This document shows positions 1 to 10,746 of a DNA stretch of 64,000 nt, piece by piece. Numbering within the stretch: position 1 is the first letter of the stretch; each line of letters opens with the position of its first letter. The position numbers were made by a program, and so were the translations under genes. The stretch is taken from the NCBI GenBank assembly GCA_021521415.1, contig JAIQDT010010070.1, positions 21,033 through 85,032 of the forward strand, in the 5' to 3' direction. This DNA is from Bidens hawaiensis. Lineage: Eukaryota; Streptophyta; Magnoliopsida; Asterales; Asteraceae. The notes under the pieces were generated by a model. That model worked only from the letters and a program-made list of their open reading frames with translations, was not told the origin of the DNA and did no database searches.

Positions 1-599
1 TACGGTGAGATTATTATTGATTACTGCGTACGGGATGGGTACGGCAGAATGACATAAAGAGAGTAACTCCAATGATGGAAATTTATATGATTTAGTTGAT
101 TGCTCAAAGATAGCAGATGATGATACCGAATGTCGTATCACAGCTCACTACTAGTGTTGATGCAAATGTGATCGCAGAATTATAGATCGAGCAATCACAT
201 GATTATGAATATTTCAATTCTTAGTGGTATTACTAAGAGTGATAATGTCCCACCGAATACTATTATGACTACAAATATTAATTATAAACTAAACATGAAT
301 AGTAGTCGTAATGAATTAGATCCGGTATGAAGGATGTGTTTGTTGGTTGTATTAAGGAAATTATTAATAGTTTACTGATGGTAAAGGGAGGTATAGATTA
401 GCGAGTGGATAGATAAGATCGAAATGGTTAAGGATATTGGTAAGAGTCTAGAACATTGTATTGTAAAATATGCTACAGATATGTTGGTAGATTATGTCGT
501 ATCGTGATGGAACACGATGGTACAAAACTATAGTTAGAAAAATTATTACTCAGATGTTATGGTCAGAATTTAAAATTCTTGTGCCAGAGCACTTTTATT

Positions 600-1330
600 C
601 GAGTAATTAAGTTCAGAGATTGGAAACTGAGCTATGGAAGATAGAAATGTTGTGTGCTGATCACTTAGAACACGCTAATCGTTTGAAGGAATTGTCATGT
701 CTGGTAACATGGCTAATTACTCCTGAAACTAAGCGAAGTGAGCGCTATATTGGGGACTAACTCCATCGATAAGGAGTATAGTCAATCCTGTAAAATATAC
801 AACCTTTGGAAGGGTTGTGTCACAAGCCAGCATTGATATATTTAACTCTATGGGAAGCGGACTGGAAGGACGTTAGGTGAGACGTCGAGTGTTAAAGAAG
901 AGAAATGATAATGGGATAGTGCAAGATAGGCTTTTGAATAAGTAGGTATGTCCTACAACCCAGAATTATACCAAGACTAGTTCTGGTGTGAAAACATGAA
1001 CCGCATGAAGGGTCCTTCCCTAAATGTGGAAAATATGGTTATCGGCAGGAAGAAGAATGTCGAGTGATAGTAGGCCACAGGTGTGGTAAAGATGGACGTA
1101 ATGCCCCAATTGTAGAACCAATTGAAGCCATGTGAACTGACAACCCCAACCCATTCGTGTACAACCACTCCGAACCCAACAACTTCAATAACAATCCATC
1201 CAAAGAAATCAAATTATGCCAAACAGTTGTGCTTGCTATGAATGTGGCAGTACAGAACGTTTCAAGAGAAATTGCCCAAGGTTGAACCAAGGTGTCGTTG
1301 GAAGACGAACCTCATGACAAGCATCAACCT
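600..1330 (+). pseudogene. gag remnant with CCHC zinc-knuckle relic
   Basis: The clearest gag trace is a zinc knuckle at 1234-1275 reading CYECGSTERFKRNC. In functional relatives the third ligand is a histidine in a GH or EH pair. Here the position reads Arg (codon CGT, one step from CAT), so one zinc ligand is lost. Upstream, 600-1000 keeps short gag-like phrases in several frames but no ORF. Gag would coat the genomic RNA and build the cytoplasmic particle; this copy cannot. The start lies outside what can be read. The region before 600 shows no readable domain and is called gag only by its position. Confidence 0.55.
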
Positions 1331-1439
1331 CTGATCAAGCAAGGAGCCGTGCTTTTGTGAGCAATTCGAATAAAGCAAGTCATGATCCAAAGGTGGTGTT
1401 AAGTGTGTTGTAGTTTTAAATCAATAGGCTTCGGTGATA

Positions 1440-2340
1440 TTTTTACGGTCGCCGATAGAAGTTAGTTCCTGTTAACCTCCTACCATTTGGAAAGGTACCG
1501 ATTAGTGGAACTACAGAACCCTATACTGTAGAATCGCTAACGGTAAATCCCTGATGGTTAACTAAATTGTTCGGAATTGTCCTATTATTCTGAACGATTA
1601 ACCTTTCCTTATTGACCTACGACCAGTAAAGTTAAGAAGTTTTGACGTAATAGTTAACATGGATTGGCTAACTCATCATGAAGCTGAAATCAAATATGAA
1701 AAGAAGATTATTAGAAGCTCTCTTTCGGGCGATGAAGCGATTAGATACAAAGAAAAGTGTACGGTATTATGTTACCACTCTAATCTCGTCTTGAGATGTT
1801 ATAATAATTACGTCAAGAAGACGGGGTGTATTTAACAAACATGATTGCCACAGATTTAAAAGAAAACATATAGAAGATGTTTCGGTGATACGTAAATATC
1901 CAGAAGTTTTCCCAGAAGAACTTCCTGGATTACCGCCAACCCGACAGGTCGAATTCAGAATCGATTTAATACCTCAAGCTGGCCCTGTTGCTAAAGCATC
2001 CTACCGACTTGCACCAACTGAAATGCAAGAATTATTGGATAAGGTTTTATACGACCTAGTTAGTCACCATGGGGTGCACCAGTGTTATTTGGGAAATGAA
2101 GGACGGAAGTGTTAAAGCAAGAGGAGTTGTACGCGAAGTTTTCGAGATGTGATTTTGAATACAGAAAGCATAATCCCTTGGTCATGTTGTAAAGCAACAA
2201 GGATTTCACGTAGATCCAAATAAGATAGAAACCATTAAAATTGGCAGTCACCCAAGGCGACAAAGGAAATGCGCCAATTTTTAGGACTAGCCGGAGACGA
2301 TCAGCGGTTTATTGAAGAATTTTTAGCATTACCCAACTCA
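1440..2340 (+). pseudogene. protease and reverse transcriptase remnant
   Basis: The protease C-terminus is seen at about 1620-1720 (SFDVIVNMDWLTHHEAEIKYE, matching the FDVI-GMDWL signature with Gly changed to Asn). The RT N-terminus reads open at 1885-2115 (KYPEVFPEELPGLPP, then YRLAPTEMQELLDK). The central RT, including the catalytic DD motif, is deleted. The RT C-terminus resumes near 2115-2300, with an RFLGLAG-like block. Frameshifts separate these pieces. In an intact element these domains would mature the polyprotein and copy the RNA into DNA. Confidence 0.75.
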
Positions 2341-2419
2341 TAATCCTTTGTACGACGCAAATGTACAAATTTTATAGATGAAAAGAGACCGCAGTCTCAT
2401 ATTCAGCGAAGAGGGGTCG

Positions 2420-3800
2420 AGTTGTTAAGCGATTATGACTGTGACATCCGTTATCACCCCGGCAAGGCTAAAGTCGTAGCCGATGCCTTGAGTAGGAAAG
2501 ATCGGGTTAAGCCATTGCGAGTGCGAGTGCTGGGGATGATAGTCCAGTCGAACTTTTCGGACCTGATTTGTGTCGCTCAACGTGAGGCGTTGAAAGAGGA
2601 ACAATTGGAAAAGGAGGGACTTTACGGCAATAGAAGAATTTCGAACAGCGCGTGGACGAAATTCTCTACTTCAAAAATCGGGTTTGGATCCCGACCCTCC
2701 ATGACCTTCGTGAATTAATCATGGACGAAGCGCATAGATCGAAATATTCCATACATCCGGGATCGGATTAGACTATTGATGATACGAATATCTGAAAGGA
2801 TTTTATTAATGGCCGAGTTTGAAGAAAGATATGGTTACGTATGTTGGTGAATATTTAAGTTATGCAAGAGATAAGGCTGCACACCGAAAACCCTTGGGAA
2901 CGCCACAACGACAGAAAATTCGCCAATGATAGTGGCAATAAATTACAATGGGTTTCGGGACGCAAATTCCCAAGTTATATCAAAGGCATGAGGTAAATTG
3001 GGTAATCGCGGATCGATTAACCAATCCTCGCATTTCATCCCAATCCATAACGATTACCACAATGAATTCTCGCCCAAATTCATGATGGTGAAATGGTATC
3101 TCGTCGTGGAGTACCATTTTCAATTATCTCAGATCGAAATAGTCATCCTACTTCCATCATTGGAAGGCGGGGAAGGAAGCATCGAGAGCTTGAAGCTTTC
3201 TATGGGTGAAGTAATTATCACCAATTTGTTAAATTGAAAATGGGCGTCACTCAAGCCATAAGATTTGAATTGATTCGAGAAACAACCAATCGGATTTATA
3301 ATATTTAAGATAAGTTGAAAGCAGCGCGAGATTGGCAAAGGATTTATGCCAACATTCAAAGGAAACCATTGTCACCGGAAAGAGGTGACAAGGCATTTTT
3401 AAGGCATCACCTTCGAGAGGTGATATAAGGTTTGGCAAAACCGAAAATAGCTCCTTAATATATTGGACCTCATGAGACTATCTCCATGATTGGTCATTTA
3501 GTTTATCGATTAAAGTACTCCAGGGGCTAAGTACTATACATGATGTTTTGCCATGTATACGAATTGAAAAGTACCTAAGCGATGTGGCAACGAGAGTACT
3601 AGTAATGGATGTACTCATAGAAGACATGCTTGATATCATAAATAATTCCGTAGAGATAGTAGACGGGAAAACTAAACAGTTTGGACACACCAAGCTTTAT
3701 TGATTAAGATTAAGTGGAATTCACAGCGAGGACCAGATTATACCTGGTAACGCGAGGGTGAATTCTGAAGGAAAAACCCCCACCATTCTCTCGGAAGGGG
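2420..3800 (+). pseudogene. RNase H end, integrase and chromodomain remnant
   Basis: An open stretch at 2422-2718 begins with the RNase H end (DYDCDIRYHPGKAKVVADAL) and runs into the linker before integrase. At 2720-2765 the integrase zinc-binding start is visible ([16 protein letters not shown]). Core phrases follow in shifting frames (ADRLT near 3010; a SDRN-like block near 3130). At about 3690-3770 a chromodomain reads KIKWNSQRGPDYTW. A chromodomain would guide insertion to methylated-histone chromatin. Stops and frameshifts make the product non-functional. Confidence 0.7.
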
Positions 3801-3835
3801 ATAGTGCGCGTGTAAAATTTCGAGTACGAAATTTC

Positions 3836-3850
3836 TTAACGGGGGGAGAA
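3836..3850 (+). other. polypurine tract
   Basis: A run of six G followed by AGAA directly precedes the LTR start TGTAAC. This is the expected primer site for plus-strand DNA synthesis in a Ty3/gypsy element and fixes the LTR boundary. Confidence 0.8.
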
Positions 3851-3982
3851 TGTAACGATTCCGACGAAACCAGGGATACCCTAACCGGTAGACAGTAGTT
3901 ACGTTATATTTAATGTTGGGTACATGAATTACCATAGTAATTATACGAGAATACATGGTTCACTGTATTGATTGTACGTGAA

Positions 3983-3990
3983 TATATAAA
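3983..3990 (+). promoter_or_regulatory. TATA box of LTR
   Basis: TATATAAA about 130 bp into the LTR, in element orientation. Likely core promoter, which would place the transcript start near 4015. Inferred from position and sequence only. Confidence 0.5.
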
Positions 3991-6274
3991 TTCATCGTAT
4001 TGAATATGCGATTAATCGATCGATAGTTATTGAAACCCGAACGAATCGAGGGTTCAATTATAGACGATATCTATAATATCTAGTGATTTTACGAAGCATT
4101 AATGCTTCGGGATAAGTAAAGTACGGCACAGAAAAAGAATTTCGATTTAATGGTACGTCGGTACGTTAAACGAAACCTTTAATACCAAACCGAGCAAGAG
4201 ACAATCAATCAAGCCGAAAAAGATGCGCAATTATTAATAATATGATGTTTTAAGTTAATAAATGTCATGGTTTAAGTTTTTAAAGTTTCTAAATCGGTTT
4301 TAAATAAATTTCATTTTTAAGCCGAAAACGACCGTTTTAACCTCGTTTTAAGCCGAATTAGACATTTAACCGAAAAACGAACTGAACCAGATTATCCAAA
4401 ACATTATCCGGATTTCGAGAATCCAAACATGTGGCTAGAAATGGAGAGGTGGGTCCCACCCCACCCCCCTCATATTCCGATCGGCATTAAGGGGTTACAC
4501 CCCATTCATTTTATTTTTTTCACAAACAATTCAACATTCATAATCTCCTCTCCATTCTATGATCCAAAAACCCGGAATTGTAGCAAGAAAACCGAGGTAA
4601 AAATCGAGTTATTTACGTTTCCATCTTCGTTTCTTGAGTTTATTTGCAAGAAAATGAGGTTTCAAAGATGAAAACCGATTCTTGCATGATCAAGTGATGT
4701 ATACGGGTTATACAAGGGATCTTGGTCCAAGAAAGGAGTTAAACGAACCAAAAACGAATTTTTACGGTTTAAACTTTAGTTTTGAAACAATAACCGAAAC
4801 TATAGTGTAAGAGGCTTGATTGTGAGTGTAACTTGCTTGGTATTGTGTTATGTTGGTTGTAGGTTCTGTATTTTGTGGTAGATAAGGCGGAAAGACGAGT
4901 TTGTAGCTTGTAGTGGCGGAAAACGAAAGGTATATTCGGTTTATGTTCGGTTAAGAGTTTTTGGACAGATTGTGAGAGGTTTAGAGTTAGGTCATGAAAT
5001 TTTACAGAGGTGTTAGATATATTAAAATATGAGTTCTGTGAAATTTTGGTAATTTTTGGACAAAGGATGAATATTTGGTGAATTTAATGCTCGGTTTTGG
5101 CTAAAAATGGTGAAAAATAGATAAATATCATGAAAAATTCTGGTAAATTGCAGATAAGCTTTTTATAACATTTATAAGTCAAACACAAAATTTTAGGTCA
5201 GTTGGAGAAGTCTAAGTATGCTTTTCGGTTAAACGAGTTCTAGGGTTTTCTAGCTCGGTTTTAGTGAAAATGGCATGTAAAGAGAGATTTTGGTTCTGGA
5301 AAAATTACAGGGGACTATGTGGATGGCAGGGGTCATCCAGGAAAAATTTGGGATTTTTCTAATGTCGTTTGGTATTTACGACATATTTAGTGTTTAAATG
5401 GTGTTTAAAAATAGATAAATAAATATTAAATATAAAAATTAATTCTGGAAATATTTTTATAAATTTCCCCACTATCAAAATGTTATTTGTGCTAAATCTC
5501 AAGATCCGAGGATGAACGGATATTTATTTGGAATAAAAGTGAACTTTTATAATATAACACGCGTAAACCAGCAAAGTTCGGGTAGACGAGCTGACTGGTG
5601 TATAAAAACCCTAAAAATGAACTATTTTCATATAACTGAGTTAAACAAGTAAAAATAAATTATCCGAAAATAATTCGGATGATTTGGGTAATTTTAAACG
5701 ATTTAACAGTTTCCGGTGCACTAAAGACGGAAACGGGTACCGCGGCCAATCGGGGCGTCTAAACCGAGCTCTAATTTCACAACTTTAATTAAGTTATCAG
5801 TCAACAACTATTTTTGGGTCGTGTGTGACAAACTCATTGTTGAAACGTAAAAACGGATAACCGTGCTTGGCACGCAAAACGGGGAAACGAACTAATATTT
5901 TGACTACTGAACTCTAAACGATATCACAATCTGAGTCCGGAGAAGTGTTTCTGGGTTAACATTGCCCCTGGAATGGGTACAGTATTGGGTTAACAGTGTC
6001 CCCAGATGTACTGGTTAACACAGTTAAAGATTATATAAACAATAATTGTATAATAACGATCGTAGGGATCATATTACAGATTGGATGTGTTAACTAATAA
6101 TGACTGTTGTTACCTGCTTGCATGTGCTAAGGTGAGTTTCACGAGCCCCTTTTTCTGAATTGTTTTTAAATATTTTCTCGGGGCGGAAAGCATGTTACTA
6201 TTGAAATGTTTAAGTACATACTGAACGCATGGATTTGCGTGTATTTATAAATATTTGATTGTATGGGAATCGTA

Positions 6275-6740
6275 CGGAATGGGTACAGTACTGGGTTAAC
6301 AGTGTCCTCAGATGTCCCTAGAAGTGTTTCTGGGTTAACATTGCCCCCGGAATGGGTACAGTACTGGGTTAACAGTGTCCCCAGATGTCCCTAGAAGTGT
6401 TTCTGGGTTAACATTGCCCCCGGAATGGGTACAGTACTGGGTTAACAGTGTCCCCAGATGTCCCTAGAAGTGTTTCTGGGTTAACATTGCCCCCGGAATG
6501 GGTACAGTACTGGGTTAACAGTGTCCCTAGATGTCCCTAGAAGTGTTTCTGGGTTAACATTGCCCCCGAAATGGGTACAGTACTGGGTTAACAGTGTCCC
6601 CAGAGGTCCCTAAAAGTGTTTCTGGGTTAACATTGCCCCCGGAATGGGTACTGTACTGGGTTAACAGTGTCCCCAGATGTCCCTAGAAGTGTTTCTGGAT
6701 TAACATTGCCCCCGGAACGGGTACAGTACTGGGTTAACAG
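6275..6740 (+). repeat. 73-bp tandem repeat in LTR
   Basis: The phrase GAAGTGTTTCTGGGTTAACA recurs with starts at 6321, 6394, 6467, 6540, 6613 and 6686, exactly 73 bp apart, with partial units at both ends. Units differ by a few substitutions. One diverged unit stands apart at about 5940-6015, so the array probably grew from that sequence. Confidence 0.95.
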
Positions 6741-7135
6741 AGGTTTCAATTGTGGGCTCAGCATAATTACATCGATAATATTATATTTTGACAATGATTT
6801 ATCATGGTTTACTCGAATTGTGAAACTCACCAACTATTCGTAGTTGACCCGTTTTCTCACATGCTTTTCAGGTACAATTAAGATGAAGTGATTGCTTACG
6901 TGCTAAGTGCTTGATGTGTGTAAGATTTGCGTGCGGGATGTTAGGATACATTATAATAAATAGAATTATGTATCGTAATGCATGATGTGCGTATCACCTA
7001 GACGGTAATGAAATACGAGATAATGTAATTTGAAGTATATTAATGTATTCAGTTTTCTTTATAAACAATGTGGTTGATATCAGAGGTGTCTGTTGCATCC
7101 CGTTTACGTTTCCGCTGCGGTTACGGGGTGTTACA

Positions 7136-7654
7136 TCATCAAAGGATAAATGCAAAATAACCATGTACTTTACCAAAATAAATCACATATTTTATATAAT
7201 CATCAAGTAAAACAAAGCTTCTTCATAGAAATTAGATGGTTAATGGAGTTTATCTCATAATAAGCATGGTTATGAACATCAAAAGAGATAAAGATAACAC
7301 ATGATCAAACTAGAACAATGTAACCAAATATGAATAATATTCCTTCTTCAATGGTGATGGATGATGATGATGATGATGGATGATGGTGATGATAATCTCC
7401 AAGCCTTAAAACTCTCCACTAGACCTTCAATATGAGTGTAAAGTGGGTGTTTTTATAATAGAAACTCGTATAGAACTCTATTCAAGCACACCAAACGAGT
7501 GCAACATGCTCCTCTATTTATAGGCTGTCTGGGAGTCCAGGAACGACCCCGTGTTCCATGAGGCACGCCCCCATGTCCAGGTGTCCACTCGCATATAATG
7601 CTCTATCATATCGTACATGCTGACTCACCACGGGTGCGTGCTCCCTGAGGCACG
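7136..7654 (-). repeat. copia-like LTR remnant, left part
   Basis: Contains a (GAT)n stretch near 7360-7395, a minus-strand TATA box and repeats of a CACGGGG / CCCCGTG type phrase (7545-7654). The same phrases resume at 12154, on the far side of the solo LTR, so 7136-7654 and 12154-12400 were once contiguous. The style resembles U3 regions of some plant Ty1/copia LTRs. That family call is from memory and weak. Confidence 0.4.
7515..7522 (-). promoter_or_regulatory. minus-strand TATA box
   Basis: Reads TATAAATA on the minus strand inside GCCTATAAATAGAGG. It lies downstream, in minus orientation, of the CACGGGG repeats, as expected for an LTR core promoter. Confidence 0.45.
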
Positions 7655-7725
7655 TGTAACATCCCGAAAATTCTAGAATAATATTTAATATAATGTTTGC
7701 GTCGGGTGAATTATTTGAGTTAGTG

Positions 7726-7727
<2 letters not shown>

Positions 7728-7766
<39 letters not shown>
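7728..7766. repeat. (AAT)n microsatellite
   Basis: About 13 AAT units near the 5' end of solo LTR A1. The sister copy at 42756 has only two related units there, so it expanded after the copies separated. Confidence 0.95.
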
Positions 7767-7850
7767 CTTAAGGAGTAGCGGGCTTGGTTAATAGAATTAA
7801 AGATGGACCAAAAAGGAAAGATGTGCCTTAGGTCTATGGGCTTAAGTGAG

Positions 7851-7873
7851 TATAAAAACCCCTTAAACCCTAA
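7851..7873 (+). promoter_or_regulatory. TATA box and telobox of LTR A1
   Basis: TATAAAAA at 7851-7858 is followed by AAACCCTAA at 7865-7873. The same pair occurs in the other family-A LTRs, so it is probably the core promoter and start region. The telobox role is inferred from plant promoter literature. Confidence 0.6.
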
Positions 7874-7984
7874 CCCTTTCCATTTTATCTCTACACCATA
7901 GCCTACACCTTGATAAACACACACAAACATTATCCTATAACCCGAGCCAAGATCTGGGGACGAGAACCCGAGCTCGTTGGTGCT

Positions 7985-9728
7985 TGATATACGTCTATTT
8001 ATACATCTCGTATCCCGTGTAAAGTTGTGTTTCTTTAATGTTTTGAGTTCGGTTTGATTCGTGTTTTGTTTATCTTTCTTTAATTTAAGTTTTGTGTCAA
8101 GTTTATTATATGTTTACGTGTTTTATATCTTTTGGTGTCTTGCATGTTAAGCTTTAATTCTTTCTATCATTTTATGAGAAGTTTATGTTCGTGTTTGTTC
8201 GTAATTGATAATATGGTTTAAATCACTAATGTCTTGTTACGTTTTCATATAGTTGATGGCTTGTTAGTTAAGGGAAAGAAGGTCTAGAAGCTTCTTATCA
8301 TTACTTGGAGATAAAGGGAGATATTTATCAAGTTTATGCAAGATTTAACATGAAATAACAACAAAATTTGTTGGCCATGCATAAGAGCACGCCGCGCCGC
8401 GCTAAGGCAAAAGGCAATATGCCTTCGCGGGACTCCTAGGCTTTCTGGTCAGCCAAAAATTGCAAGCCCAAGCCCGATTTTTGTTATATAAACATCTCTT
8501 GCAAAACCCAGCCGATAAAAGCATTCTGGGAGCCGATTTTCCAAGGGTTTGTGAAGGTTTTGAGGCTAGGAATCAAGGAGGATCATCAAGCTTTCATACG
8601 GGTGTTCAAGGATCAATCGCAAAGGGTTTTATCGCTCTAAATTTTGTTCCTTGTTCATTATTTATCATGCCTTTCCTCTTTGTTTTTAATACTTGTTTAG
8701 GATTGTTTTCAATAATGATTCTAGGCTAGACTTCACGTCTACCTAGGTATGATGAACATGTGTTGACTTGATTCTTGCTTTGGACTAATGTATTGATTAT
8801 GGTTTCGTTATTTTTATAGTAAAAGACTTGATTTTGCTTTCATGATGCATATGAATGTTTATTACCTTGATTGATTGTTAAGTATAGCTTCACATAGATC
8901 TTATATATCTTGATTGTGTTCTTTAGATTTAGGGTTTATGTTTAATCATTACTTGGTGTTTTGATTATTGTGATTGAATGGGCCCATTAGATCATTGAAG
9001 CTAGTCGATAGTTGTTTAGGGTTTTGAATGTTCTGCTAAATTCCAATAGCTGTGAGGTGAGGAGTTGTTCATGTGTCTTGGTCAATTGCATGCTAGGATA
9101 GTAGTGACAATATTCTTGCTTATTGTGTTGATCCATGTTCATGATGTCATGTTCGCTTATCAAGTTATCTAGGGTTTAGTGTTTCGTAAGATTGCTTGCT
9201 TAGATACTATTAATTAACCCTATTTGATAACCGTGAGGAAATCAATATTACTGATTGCTTAATAGTCTAATAATTGTTCTTTGGGATTTTGTTTGATTTA
9301 GTCGAGGTCCTTTAGGGTTTGTTAGATGAATACGCTTAGAAATCAGTTTCCATATCATATTATTTGTCCATTGCTTGATGATTGTTGATGCATGGGATTC
9401 TTACTTAGGTATATTCCTTCTCTATTTGATTTCGATCTCGTGATTAATTGGTTGTTTTCTTGTTTACTTGTTTATTTGCTTTCTTAGTTAAATCTTAGAT
9501 TAAAAACCCCCTTTAAACATTAATAATAAATAGTCGTGTCGTAAGTCGAGTCTAATTAGTTAATTAATGTAATTTATAGAGTCCTGTGGGTTCGATATTC
9601 TGGACTTACTTAGCTTTAGTACAATTGACCGGTTCACTTGCCGGTGTTTTGTGTAGTTGAGTCTTAAGTCTAGTTTTTATTACTTGTTTAGTTTAGTTAG
9701 TATTTTATTGACTGTTTTAAGCACATCA
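7985..9728 (+). mobile_element. 1744-bp solo LTR nested in A1
   Basis: Comparison with the sister LTR at 43060 shows a foreign block breaking the phrase GTTGGTGCT/AGAT. The block begins TGATATACG, ends GCACATCA, and is flanked by a perfect duplication GTGCT (7980-7984 and 9729-9733). TG...CA ends with a 5-bp duplication and no coding sequence fit a solo LTR. A TATATAAAC box at about 8485 suggests the plus orientation. Length and style resemble Athila/Tat LTRs, but this is a guess. An 89-residue open frame at 8460-8729 has no recognisable domain and is probably chance. Confidence 0.85.
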
Positions 9729-9904
9729 GTGCTAGATCGTCGTGACGAACCAAAGAAACATCAAAGACCAGCTCGTGTTCGTAGTTAGACTCGTTTACGA
9801 TACGTTTATATCGAGAGCTTGTTCGTTTAGGTTCGGATTTAGTCTAGAAATCATAGATCTGTGCTAGTATGGTAAAAATGAATCCATCAAAGCTAAACTT
9901 ACTA

Positions 9905-9965
9905 AAAAATAAAAATTGCTCACACCCGGTGGGACTCGAACCCACAATCGCCTGATAAATTGATT
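9905..9965 (-). other. tRNA-like T-arm fragment
   Basis: The minus strand reads GTGGGTTCGAGTCCCACC, a perfect T-arm with a B-box core. The sister LTR at about 43220 lacks this stretch, so it looks like a short insertion. No A box or anticodon arm is found upstream, so it is not a tRNA gene. It may be a SINE remnant. Confidence 0.4.
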
Positions 9966-10214
9966 ACAGATTGATAGGTTAATCGTTAGTATGAAAAACC
10001 CGCATGTATATACATAAATCGCATCCTGTAAACTCATATATTTGAATGAGTGGACCCTTGGGGTTTGTAAGCGCTGCATAGACGATTCCAGTGATACAAA
10101 AATCATGATATTCCATCAAGAATTGAAGGTTTAATTGCATCTAAGATATGTTGACTGTTATTGTTCTTGACGATTTTGACTTTGACCTTGAGTCAAGTCA
10201 AAGTCTGGATAAGA

Positions 10215-10600
10215 ACTAGATGATTCGTTATAATTAGGATAACGAATCAGGTAGTTCGTTACTCGCCCATTCGTTCTGTCAAGATAACAAATTAGCTACC
10301 CAGTTTGTCATGTCCAAATAACGAATCAAGCGATTCGTTACTCACCATTCGTCATAATTCAGATTAACGAATTAGGTTGTGTCTGGGTAACGAATCAGAT
10401 GAAGATAAGGTAACGAATCAGTTAGCGAGTCAGAATCAATTCGTTATAATTGAGGTAACGAACTAGGCCATTCTTTATAGCGAATGAAGAAGGATTTTGT
10501 AACGAATTAGACTGTGAATTGATAACGAATTAGATCGTGATCAGATAACGAATTAGGCTTCATTTGTTATAGCAAACGAGTTAGCGAATTAGAAAATGAT
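10215..10600 (+). repeat. CGAAT/ATTCG word array in LTR A1
   Basis: Dozens of copies of TAACGAAT and its complement ATTCGTTA at irregular 15-30 bp spacing. The arrays occupy the same place in copies A2 and A4 but are not alignable unit by unit. Confidence 0.85.
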
Positions 10601-10663
10601 TTAAAATTCTAATGGAAAATGTGTTAAGACAGTTAGTGGTAATAAAATTTTTCCAAGCTGACC

Positions 10664-10746
10664 TGGCAGGGGCTCTTCCCCTTGGACCCTGCTAGGGGTT
10701 GCCTCCCCTAGAACCCCGCTGTCAGGGGCGTTGCCCCCGAACCTCC
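10664..10746 (+). repeat. GC-rich triple mini-hairpin
   Basis: Three units of about 28 bp, each with a GGGG(C)...(G)CCCC stem and a linker like TTGGACCCTGCTA. Also found in A2 (24346-24400, partly decayed) and A4 (43858-43940). It stands out sharply from the AT-rich surroundings. Confidence 0.8.

Larger units (their letters stand above)
1..7135 (+). mobile_element. Ty3/gypsy chromovirus, decayed, 5' end outside window
   Basis: Remnants of gag, protease, reverse transcriptase, RNase H, integrase and chromodomain follow one another on the plus strand, then a purine-rich tract and a 3.3-kb 3' LTR. The order PR-RT-RH-IN-chromodomain is that of Ty3/gypsy chromoviruses. The wording ([41 protein letters not shown]) is closest to the Tekay/Del group as I know it. 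The 5' LTR and most of gag lie left of the window, so the target duplication cannot be checked. Frames are broken throughout and parts of RT and RNase H are missing, so this is an old copy unable to move by itself. Confidence 0.85.
3851..7135 (+). repeat. 3' LTR of the left chromovirus (3285 bp)
   Basis: Starts TGTAAC after the polypurine tract and ends GTTACA, giving a 6-bp terminal inverted repeat. A TATA-like box lies at 3983-3990. A GTGAGT block at 6132 and a TTTTCAGGT block ending near 6873 resemble splice donor and acceptor and recur in other LTR families of the window. A 73-bp minisatellite lies between them. The 3.3-kb length is long for an LTR but seen among chromoviruses. The right flank begins TCATC; its partner is outside the window. 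Confidence 0.8.

Noticed and set aside
6275..6740. Centromeric satellite
   Set aside because: The 73-bp array is confined to the LTR of one element and only about 6.5 units long.
7685..7930. 81-codon minus frame with a polyisoleucine run
   Set aside because: Product of the (AAT)n microsatellite within an LTR.
9920..9960. tRNA gene
   Set aside because: Only the T-arm is present. No A box, anticodon arm or matching acceptor strand.
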